From positions 1 through 7,389 of the forward strand of contig JAEZIV010000356.1 in NCBI GenBank assembly GCA_023436515.1: DNA of 7,389 nt. The letters run 5' to 3'. Source of the stretch: Bacillota bacterium (lineage in GTDB: Bacteria; Bacillota; Clostridia; Acetivibrionales; DSM-1351). Below the pieces are notes generated by a model. That model had not been told where the DNA came from. It made no database searches and saw only the letters and a program-made list of their open reading frames with translations. Of this stretch, positions 1-5,899 are shown piece after piece. Position 1 is the stretch's first letter; the number at the start of each line of letters is the position of its first letter. Both the position numbers and the translations under genes were made by a program.

Positions 1-387
1 GTTATATCCTATACAAGGCTCATGACAAATTACTCTATTAGAAGTAAAGAGTTATCTGAAATTAATATCAGCGACCTGATGAATAAGATAAATGCAAATC
101 GCAGGAAGTTGAATTTTATGAAGGATAACAGAATGTATGATGATGTAAAAAGCATTATTGAGATGGATGAACAGGTTATAAACAGAGTAAAAGAAGAAAA
201 AAATGAGCTAGAGCGTATTCATGCCAGACTGGATTATATTGAGAGTATGCTTAGTATGTTTAAGCATCAAATTGTATCAAGTATTGAATCAGAGGAAATG
301 GTTGAAAAATTGGAAACAGCAGTGAACGAGGCAACAGCGCTTGATAGTGTATTACAGGAAAGAAGACGAAATCAGATTAGAATGTAA
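1..387 (+). CDS. small coiled-coil protein, function unknown, probably 5'-truncated by the window edge
   Basis: I do not recognise this protein. The reading frame is open from base 1 to the TAA at 385-387, giving 128 codons. An internal ATG at 22 would give 121 residues, but the only SD-like bases before it (AAGG, 15-18) lie just 3 nt away, which is too close to be convincing, so I favour a start upstream of the window. The product is hydrophilic and almost wholly helical. Charged heptad-like stretches (for example ...VKEEKNELERIHARLDYIE...) suggest a coiled coil over most of its length, and it ends in a basic tail (ERRRNQIRM). No signal peptide, membrane segment, cysteine or catalytic motif is visible. 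It lies 68 bp upstream of the FapA-family gene in the same direction, so co-transcription is possible. It could be a structural or chaperone-like helical protein or the C-terminal part of a larger one. The coding call is fairly secure; start and function are not. Confidence 0.7.
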   Translation, partial: VISYTRLMTNYSIRSKELSEINISDLMNKINANRRKLNFMKDNRMYDDVKSIIEMDEQVINRVKEEKNELERIHARLDYIESMLSMFKHQIVSSIESEEMVEKLETAVNEATALDSVLQERRRNQIRM

Positions 388-455
388 TACCGCAACAGAG
401 ATATAATTAGACAACCGACATTTGTAGAAATTAATCACAAATAAGGGGGCGGACC

Positions 456-2033
456 ATGGAGAGTACCACCGTTTATTCTTCTCCTTTTATAGAAATAACC
501 CGCCGGGGAGACGGATTTTACCTTCAATCCTTTAAAAAGGGGCTTAATGTTGATGAGTTTAATAAGATAATAGGATCAAATCCAGAAATAAAAGTGAATA
601 ATTTTACAGTTATAAAGGAAGCTTTAGTTATGGCTCCGCAACCTGCTCGCAAGTTTGCTATATCTAAGGAGCGAGTTGCAATTGATGTCTCCGGAGATGA
701 GTTAAAAGCTTTCATTACTTTAAATGTCGGGCCGGAGGACTTAGATGGGCCGGAGATAATTAAAGAAATTGTAGCAAAGCTTCATGAAAAGGGTGTCATC
801 TATGGAATAAAGAAGGGTGCCCTTTTAAATTTATACGCAGGAAGGCCTTTGCTTATTGCTGAAGGTTTAGTACCTGAACCCGGGAAGGACTCAATCAATA
901 CATACTATACCCTCAAGGAAGTCAAACCTGAAATAAAGGAAGATGGTAATGTAGACCATTATGAATTGAATTTGATAAATATGGTGGAAAAGGGCGACTG
1001 GCTTGGGGAAAAAATTCATGCCACCTCCGGGGTTGAAGGTAAAACAGTAAGGGGAACGCCGCTAAAACCCATGCCGGGTAAGAATTACCCCTTATTCTAT
1101 GATAAAAAAACAGTTAGAGAGGTTACTGAAGGTAATAAAACGACACTGTACGCACTAAAAACAGGAGCGGTATATTTTCAGGGTGAAAGCATAGGTGTTT
1201 CGAATCACTTGGAAATCAAGGAGAACATAGGTGTAAAAACTGGAAATGTTGACTTTGATGGTTACCTCACAGTAAAGGGAACTATCGAGGACAACTACTG
1301 TGTGGCCTCCACAAAGGATATAGAGATTCTTGGAGAGTATGGAGTTGGAAGTGTACGAGAAATAAACAGTTCTGAAGGAAGTATATACATAAAGGGTGGT
1401 ATATCCGGAAGAGGAAAAACAATTATCAAGTGCAGAAAAAACCTTTATCTAAAATATGTATCCGATACTGACATCATATGTGAAGGCAGCGTGCACGTAG
1501 GCTTTTACTGCTTAAATTGCAACATAACAGCTAAGGAAGTTATTCTTGATTCAATGAAGGGTCAGATCATGGGGGGCATTATAAATGCCGAAATAAGAGT
1601 AGTTGCCGCAATAGTAGGCTCTCCAAGTGAAAAGAGGACGCAGATTTATGTAAAGGGTTTTGATAGAAATGAGTTTAAGAGGAAGCTGGATGAAATAAAC
1701 GATAAAGTTGAAATCCTCAAGGCTGAAATTTCGAAGTTTAAGCAGCAACTGGCAATTTTTTTAAATCTTTTTGATAATGGACAAGTTCGTCGAGAGCAGT
1801 ACGACAGTATTAATGAAAAGTATAACACCTTAAAAGCAGAACTGGCAGAGATGGAAGAAAATAAAAGGAACCTGCTGAATTATCTTAAGACAAAAGGTGA
1901 GGGAGAGATAACAGTTCTAAAGAGAGCTTATCCAAATTCAATGCTTGAGATTAAAAAAATTCCAAAGGAAATCCATGAACCCGTACTGAGAGTTAGCTAC
2001 TATTATAAAGAAGGCAGCATACATGAGCTTTAA
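456..2033 (+). CDS. FapA / DUF342 family protein (beta-helix protein with C-terminal coiled coil)
   Basis: This is a 525-residue protein of the FapA (flagellar assembly protein A, DUF342) family. The ATG at 456 follows a strong SD, AAGGGGG (443-449), at 6-nt spacing. Residues about 1-65 form a small N-terminal alpha/beta region. Residues about 67-210 match the FapA N-terminal region, with the family-type stretches around GRPLLIAEGLVPEPGKD and VEKGDWLGEKI...GVEGKTVRGTPL. Residues about 235-400 are glycine-rich short strands (VKGTIEDN, GSIYIKGGISG, GQIMGGIINAEI), as expected of a right-handed beta-helix. Residues about 403-480 are a coiled coil, and 484-525 form the family's closing beta segment. 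No signal peptide or membrane helix is seen, so it is probably cytosolic. In Vibrio, FapA is linked to polar flagellar assembly; many clostridial paralogues have no known role and no flagellar gene is visible here, so I give no symbol. Five cysteines fall in the beta-helix (C282, C326, C342, C352, C355). Confidence 0.9.
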   Translation: MESTTVYSSPFIEITRRGDGFYLQSFKKGLNVDEFNKIIGSNPEIKVNNFTVIKEALVMAPQPARKFAISKERVAIDVSGDELKAFITLNVGPEDLDGPEIIKEIVAKLHEKGVIYGIKKGALLNLYAGRPLLIAEGLVPEPGKDSINTYYTLKEVKPEIKEDGNVDHYELNLINMVEKGDWLGEKIHATSGVEGKTVRGTPLKPMPGKNYPLFYDKKTVREVTEGNKTTLYALKTGAVYFQGESIGVSNHLEIKENIGVKTGNVDFDGYLTVKGTIEDNYCVASTKDIEILGEYGVGSVREINSSEGSIYIKGGISGRGKTIIKCRKNLYLKYVSDTDIICEGSVHVGFYCLNCNITAKEVILDSMKGQIMGGIINAEIRVVAAIVGSPSEKRTQIYVKGFDRNEFKRKLDEINDKVEILKAEISKFKQQLAIFLNLFDNGQVRREQYDSINEKYNTLKAELAEMEENKRNLLNYLKTKGEGEITVLKRAYPNSMLEIKKIPKEIHEPVLRVSYYYKEGSIHEL

Positions 2034-2086
2034 TTGCAAGTATACATAAACAAAATTAGCCAAGTACTCGTATAACAAATATATAG

Positions 2087-2105
2087 TAAATCGGTTACCG
2101 ATGTA
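2087..2105. promoter_or_regulatory. candidate operator: near-perfect inverted repeat upstream of the GAF gene
   Basis: The 123-bp gap between the FapA-family gene and the GAF gene contains ATCGGT-T-ACCGAT (2090-2102), a perfect inverted repeat with one central base. With one mismatch it extends to TA...TA at 2087-2105. It lies 51 bp before the ATG at 2157. The layout would suit a dimeric DNA-binding regulator, but six-base arms arise by chance about once or twice in a window this size, and I could not assign convincing -35 and -10 boxes around it. It is therefore only a weak candidate. Confidence 0.25.
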
Positions 2106-2156
2106 TTGTGAAGCAGTAACACATTTAATATTGGATAACTATAGGAGGATTACCGA

Positions 2157-4085
2157 ATGATGTATGAATCTATACTTCAACGAATTGAGGATGAAAAAAA
2201 GGATGAGGTTATTTCAGCAAAGCTGTACAGGTATACCGGTTTAGTTCAGGCCATTGATTTCTTTTCACAAAAGCTGGTTTTTGAACAGATCATTGATGCA
2301 GCCTTCGATTTTATCAATGAGCTCCTATTGGTGGATAATTCGGTAATATTCGTATATGAAGACGGCAGCTACAATGTTAAGAAAGTTAAGGGCTTTACCA
2401 ATCAATTTGCAGGTATACCATTAACAAAAGAGCTTGGAAACCTTGCGACACTTAATGGTAGCATTATATATGGTCGGGATAAGATAACAAGGTTCTTGAA
2501 GGAAGAATTTATTGATTCAATAAACATAAATTCAATGGTGCCTCTGATTATTGAGGGGAATTTATATGGTATCATTCTATTCAACGATAAAAACATTGGA
2601 GAGGATGACTACATAATCTCAGAAGCACTTATGAGACTTATTAATAATGCTTTGGAGAACTTCAGCAGATATGAAAAGCTGGCAAAGGTTAATTCCGAGC
2701 TGGATGAAAAGATCTTTAACCTGTTTGCCATTAACCAGTCATCAAAAATATTGTTAAGTGAACTGAATTTAGATGTGCTTTACAGTATATCTGTGGATGT
2801 GTTTTCAGAGCTTACCAGAAGCAAGATAACAGGTTTCATACTTTTTGATGAAAGGTCCGAAAACTTCACACTGAAATCATATAAGGATGTTTTCTATAAA
2901 ATCGGCAAGCTAAATATTGACTTAAACCTAAATAAAAGCGTAAAGCCAAATCAGAACAAGGTAATTATAGATTTAAGCAAGGCTACCGATTGCGAATACA
3001 TAGACAGCCTTTTCTCCGGTGCTTCGTCCCAACTGCAGCAGTTGGAGACCAAGTATGCAGTTTTGATACTAAAAAACTATGAGCTATTAGGCATTGTTAC
3101 ATTGAGTGAAACAGTGACTGGAAGTGAATATAGTGCAAGCATATTTGAGCTGATTGAGAGCCTTGCCTCATCCACATATACAGCTGTTAGCAATGCAAGG
3201 CTTTTTGCAATAGTTAATGAGCAAAAGGCTCTGATACAGAGAAAGCTGGACAAGCTCATATCCCTTAACAATTTAACAAAGAATATTAGCAGTTCTACAC
3301 GAATTGATGCTTTATTGGAAACCTGTGTCAAAACTCTTGAAATTTCCTTTAACACCGAGAAGGGGCTTTTCTGTCTCTTCAAGGAGGAGGATAAAACCTT
3401 TAAGGTTGCAAATTCAGTGAATCTAGAGCACTGCATAAGTAAAAACATTGATCCAAACCCACTCTGGAAAAGGCTTTTTGAGGGAGATACCTTATTTGCC
3501 ATGGGTCAGTATAACATAGCTGAGTTCTTCGGAACGGAACTTGCTTCTGATGTAGGAGATGCACAGGGAGTTTTGTTAATTCCGGTTTATATTGAACTTT
3601 TAGAGATAGAGATGCTTGGTGTAATAGCTATTTTCAAGTATAATGATCTTCAATTGGACAATGAGGAAAATATACTTATTTTAGAGACTATTGCCGGAAA
3701 CATTGCACCAGTACTGAACAATCTACTTGTAATGCAGCGTCAGCAAAGGTTTTTACTTCCAAACTATATTGAGCTATTTAAAAAGGATCTTAAGAACGAA
3801 GTAATTCAGGCTTTGGAGCTTAATCTGGATTTAACTGTAATTCAGATAATGGATGAGAAGGATTTATTGTTCAGGGGCAATCATTCATTGGAGGCCATTA
3901 AGGCAAGCTTTAAAAATGTTTACCCCTTCTCTCCGAATAATATATTTGTTATCGAAAATGCTAATGAATATGAACTCGAAGAAAAATTGGAGAGCTGCAT
4001 ACGGGGCAAGAACCTTGAAGTTAGGAAAATGAAGTTAGGGAAGGATTTTAGCAGCTTTGCGGACTTTTTTAAACTATATAAATAA
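2157..4085 (+). CDS. multi-GAF-domain protein with degenerate GGDEF-like C-terminus
   Basis: The product has 642 residues. The ATG at 2157 is chosen over the ATG at 2160 because AGGAGG (2143-2148) sits 8 nt from it. Three repeated alpha/beta units resemble GAF domains: about 25-168 (with MVPLIIEGNLYGIILF near 127-142), about 205-350 (with YAVLILKNYELLGIVTL from 300) and about 380-528 (with GVLLIPVYIELLEIEMLGVI near 471). Each ends in a long helix leading into a helical linker (about 168-205 and 340-382), the usual way GAF units are stacked in dimeric signalling proteins. Residues about 530-642 recall the start of a GGDEF domain (LPNYIELFKKDL, then a hydrophobic strand LTVIQIMD), but the GGDEF signature and the metal and substrate residues are absent, so no cyclic-di-GMP synthesis is expected. 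There is no signal peptide, membrane helix, kinase or HTH domain. It is probably a cytosolic ligand or redox sensor, or a scaffold; the ligand is unknown. acpS follows after 14 nt and is probably co-transcribed. Confidence 0.8.
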   Translation: MMYESILQRIEDEKKDEVISAKLYRYTGLVQAIDFFSQKLVFEQIIDAAFDFINELLLVDNSVIFVYEDGSYNVKKVKGFTNQFAGIPLTKELGNLATLNGSIIYGRDKITRFLKEEFIDSININSMVPLIIEGNLYGIILFNDKNIGEDDYIISEALMRLINNALENFSRYEKLAKVNSELDEKIFNLFAINQSSKILLSELNLDVLYSISVDVFSELTRSKITGFILFDERSENFTLKSYKDVFYKIGKLNIDLNLNKSVKPNQNKVIIDLSKATDCEYIDSLFSGASSQLQQLETKYAVLILKNYELLGIVTLSETVTGSEYSASIFELIESLASSTYTAVSNARLFAIVNEQKALIQRKLDKLISLNNLTKNISSSTRIDALLETCVKTLEISFNTEKGLFCLFKEEDKTFKVANSVNLEHCISKNIDPNPLWKRLFEGDTLFAMGQYNIAEFFGTELASDVGDAQGVLLIPVYIELLEIEMLGVIAIFKYNDLQLDNEENILILETIAGNIAPVLNNLLVMQRQQRFLLPNYIELFKKDLKNEVIQALELNLDLTVIQIMDEKDLLFRGNHSLEAIKASFKNVYPFSPNNIFVIENANEYELEEKLESCIRGKNLEVRKMKLGKDFSSFADFFKLYK

Positions 4086-4099
4086 CGGAAGGTGCAGCA

Positions 4100-4495
4100 G
4101 TGGAATTACTTTTAGGCACAGATATAATTGAAGTAGAAAGAGTAAGAGCTTCACTGGAGGAAAAGTTAAAGGGAAGATTTTCAGCCAGAGTGTTTACTCC
4201 CAAAGAGGTTGAGTACTGCGAAAGTAAGGGTTTATCAAAGTATCAAAGCTATGCGGCCAGATTTGCAGCAAAAGAGGCCGTATCCAAAGCCTTTGGTACG
4301 GGAATAGGCGAAAATGCCCTATTTAATGAGATAGAAATACTCAATGATAAAAATGGTAAGCCCTATGTAACCCTGTACGGAAGAGCGAAGAGCTTCTATG
4401 AGGGATTGGGTGCTGATAGTATCTCCATAACGCTGTCACACTGCAAGGAATATGCTGTGGCATATGTAGCAATTACAATAAATAAAGAGTTGTAA
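4100..4495 (+). CDS. acpS: holo-[acyl-carrier-protein] synthase
   Basis: AcpS transfers the 4'-phosphopantetheine arm of coenzyme A to the conserved serine of apo-ACP, making ACP active for fatty acid and phospholipid synthesis; it is a cytosolic trimer in characterised homologues. The start is GTG at 4100, with GGAAGG (4087-4092) 7 nt upstream. The 131 residues are slightly above the usual 118-126. Signature features are present: the N-terminal GTDIIEVERV, whose Asp8 is the expected Mg2+ ligand; ARFAAKEAVSKAFGTG, with Glu59 as second metal ligand and Lys58 as the conserved active-site lysine; and the C-terminal strand SISITLSHCKEYAVAYVAI with the conserved Ser-His pair (S113, H114). The gene begins 14 nt after the GAF gene stop, so the two are probably one transcript, and a terminator-like hairpin follows its stop. 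The neighbours differ from the Bacillus acpS locus as I remember it. Nothing suggests decay. Confidence 0.97.
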   Translation: MELLLGTDIIEVERVRASLEEKLKGRFSARVFTPKEVEYCESKGLSKYQSYAARFAAKEAVSKAFGTGIGENALFNEIEILNDKNGKPYVTLYGRAKSFYEGLGADSISITLSHCKEYAVAYVAITINKEL

Positions 4496-4502
4496 AATTA
4501 AG

Positions 4503-4538
4503 ACTTTCTGGGGCTCCAAACCGGAAAGTTCTTTGTTT
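4503..4538 (+). terminator. probable rho-independent terminator after acpS
   Basis: Eight bases after the acpS stop, ACTTTCTGG (4503-4511) pairs with CCGGAAAGT (4521-4529): nine pairs including one G-U, with a 9-nt loop. The T-rich run TCTTTGTTT (4530-4538) follows. The T-tract is interrupted, so termination may be incomplete. Position and shape fit the end of the GAF-acpS transcript and would separate it from the nuclease operon. Confidence 0.6.
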
Positions 4539-4557
4539 AAAAGATAGGAATTATGCT

Positions 4558-4690
4558 TTGAAAAAGGGATTTCCCTTTTCGGGTTTAGGAGGGTGCACGA
4601 AGGGAAACTAGGGTTCCCAGCCAAACATGAAATTTTACTCCCTTCATATATAAGGTACCTATGAGCCGAGAGAAGGGAATTTTCTTACAA
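4558..4690 (+). promoter_or_regulatory. candidate structured 5' leader / attenuator upstream of the sbcD-like gene
   Basis: This stretch is unusually G/C-rich and self-complementary for an intergenic region here. In order it has AAAAGGG (4562-4568) pairing with CCCTTTT (4573-4579) across a 4-nt loop; an SD-like AGGAGGG (4587-4593) with no start codon at the right distance; GAAGGGAA (4599-4606), whose GGGAA can pair with TTCCC (4614-4618); TCCCTTC (4639-4645); and GAAGGGAA (4672-4679) followed by TTTTCTT (4680-4686). TCCCTTC can pair with either GAAGGGA copy, and the last pairing plus T-run looks like a terminator, so alternative folds are possible. It matches no riboswitch or T-box consensus I can recall. 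I see no clear sigma-A promoter in it. The call rests on base-pairing by eye only. Confidence 0.4.
4627..4653 (+). CDS. possible 8-codon leader peptide (MKFYSLHI)
   Basis: ATG at 4627 opens a frame of eight codons ending in TAA at 4651-4653, and it contains the TCCCTTC segment (4639-4645) that could pair with either GAAGGGA copy. A ribosome on it would cover that segment and could change the fold. No good SD is at normal distance (nearest G-run 4611-4613, 13 nt away), and there is no run of one amino acid as in classic attenuators. Very short frames like this occur often by chance, so this is speculative. Confidence 0.15.
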   Translation: MKFYSLHI

Positions 4691-4703
4691 GAGTATTGAA
4701 AGG

Positions 4704-4719
4704 GGTTTCACGTGAAACA
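4704..4719. promoter_or_regulatory. parS: candidate parS site (ParB/Spo0J binding)
   Basis: The 16 bases GGTTTCACGTGAAACA differ from the Bacillus subtilis parS consensus TGTTNCACGTGAAACA only at the first base. The perfect 12-bp palindrome TTTCACGTGAAA (4706-4717) forms its core. ParB (Spo0J) binds such sites near the replication origin, spreads along DNA and loads the SMC condensin. Here the site spans the end of the SD (AAAGGGG, 4699-4705), the spacer and codons 1-3 (GTG AAA CA.) of the sbcD-like gene, so bound ParB could affect its expression. I see no other CACGTG in the window. The sequence match is direct; binding and origin proximity are inferred. Confidence 0.6.
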
Positions 4720-5899
4720 GATTACATTTCTTCACACTGCTGATTTGCATCTTGATAGACCTTTTACGTCACTTGGAGATGAGCAAAAGGCCAATATAAG
4801 GAGAGCTGAGCTTGAGAACTGTCTAAAGGCTATGCTGCAAAAGGTCTATGAGAAGGATATTAATATACTTATAATAAGCGGAGACTTATTTGAAGACAGT
4901 TATATAAGAGAGACCACAGTTCTCATGCTAAAAAACCTGTTTTCTGAGCTTTACCGTACTGAAATCATAATCTCTCCGGGAAATCATGATCCCATAGGGG
5001 ACAATTCAATTCTAAAGACAACCAACTGGAGCAGTAATGTACATATTTTAGAGGACAGCACAAAGCCTCTGTATCTTGAGAGACTAAACACCTGTATTTA
5101 TAGCATGGGAGTAAAGCAGGATGTCAAGGAGGATTATTATACACTGGGCGCACTTAAGGTTCGGCCCGATGCCTTCAATGTGTTGGTCTTTCATGGGACA
5201 GTGGATATTCCCTTTGAAGGAGGCAACTATAACTGTATTTCCTCAGAAGAACTATATAAGCTTAACATGGACTATATAGCACTTGGACACATGCACTGCT
5301 ATCAGCAGTTTACAGATGGGAAAACGGTGGCTATAAATCCCGGCAGCCCCGAGCCTTTAGGGTTTGATGAGGAGGGGGAACACGGCTGTGTCACAGGCAG
5401 TATGTACATTGGTACTGACGGACAGAAAACAGTTGAAACAGTTTATATTCCAACTGCCACGAGACATTATCACAATATTGATATAGATATCAGTAATTGC
5501 GTTGAGGACGCAGAGGTTCTCGAGAGGATAAATAGCAATATGGGGGAATACAGATTCACAGCCGAGGGTTGGGATCCGGCAGCTGCTCAAGGTAGCCTTA
5601 AAAGCTCCGATCTGTACAGTCTCACATTAACGGGCTTCATAAGCAAAGGCTATATGCCTGATATTTCAAAGTTATATAGTATAATTGAAAGCAAATGCTT
5701 CTTTCTTAAAATCGCAAATAAGACCTCGGAAAATTTTGATTTTGATAAGTATTTGGAGGAACCAGGGATTAAAGGTGAATTTGTTAGGAGAATCTTTGAT
5801 CTTATGGAAAAGGAAGCGGACAATGATAGACGGGAGACCTTATTTCTGGCCCTGCAGTATGGACTACAGGCCCTAGAAAAGGAAAGGGTTGACAAATGA
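4712..5899 (+). CDS. SbcD/Mre11-like DNA repair metallophosphoesterase (YhaO type)
   Basis: This 395-residue protein is a calcineurin-like metallophosphoesterase of the Mre11/SbcD superfamily, expected to cut DNA ends or hairpins using two Mn2+ ions together with a Rad50-like ATPase. All phosphoesterase motifs are visible in order: FLHTADLHLD (D11, H13), ISGDLFED (D58), SPGNHDP (N91, H92, D93), VFHGTVD (H161) and LGHMHCYQ (H193, H195), then the INPGSPEPLGFDEEG stretch near 210-225. The C-terminal part, about 250-395, is less conserved and is where such proteins bind their ATPase. The start is GTG at 4712, with AAAGGGG (4699-4705) 6 nt upstream. Its length and its partner fit the B. subtilis YhaO-YhaN pair better than canonical SbcD-SbcC; I leave the symbol blank because both names are used. 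The stop overlaps the next start (ATGA, 5896-5899), implying translational coupling. A candidate structured leader and a parS-like site lie at its 5' end. Confidence 0.93.
   Translation: MKQITFLHTADLHLDRPFTSLGDEQKANIRRAELENCLKAMLQKVYEKDINILIISGDLFEDSYIRETTVLMLKNLFSELYRTEIIISPGNHDPIGDNSILKTTNWSSNVHILEDSTKPLYLERLNTCIYSMGVKQDVKEDYYTLGALKVRPDAFNVLVFHGTVDIPFEGGNYNCISSEELYKLNMDYIALGHMHCYQQFTDGKTVAINPGSPEPLGFDEEGEHGCVTGSMYIGTDGQKTVETVYIPTATRHYHNIDIDISNCVEDAEVLERINSNMGEYRFTAEGWDPAAAQGSLKSSDLYSLTLTGFISKGYMPDISKLYSIIESKCFFLKIANKTSENFDFDKYLEEPGIKGEFVRRIFDLMEKEADNDRRETLFLALQYGLQALEKERVDK

Noticed and set aside
402..407. Perfect TATAAT 48 bp before the FapA-family start, as a promoter -10 box.
   Set aside because: No TTGACA-like -35 at 16-18 bp spacing and no extended -10 TG; such hexamers are common in AT-rich DNA.
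3029..3045. Perfect odd inverted repeat CCAACTGC-A-GCAGTTGG inside the GAF gene.
   Set aside because: It lies in the middle of a coding region (Q-L-Q-Q-L codons), has no T-run, and 8-bp arms at some spacing are expected by chance in several kb.
3077..3502. Antisense open frame of 141 codons within the GAF gene.
   Set aside because: It is a shadow of a well-supported sense gene; its composition is serine/leucine-rich, as expected from reverse-complement reading.
2157..4085. Active diguanylate cyclase or histidine kinase activity for the GAF protein.
   Set aside because: Neither a GGDEF signature nor kinase H, N or G boxes are present.
4436..4624. Antisense open frame of 62 codons across the end of acpS and the leader.
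   Set aside because: It is the complement of acpS codons and hairpin sequence, has no recognisable protein features, and opposes all neighbouring genes.
4626..4654. Promoter using TATATA/TATAAG (4647-4654) for the sbcD-like gene.
   Set aside because: The bases at the -35 distance (AACATG or CATGAA) do not resemble TTGACA.
4558..4690. Known riboswitch or T-box in the sbcD leader.
   Set aside because: I compared it from memory with c-di-GMP, TPP, SAM, glycine, cobalamin, guanidine and T-box signatures and found no convincing match; left as an unassigned structure.
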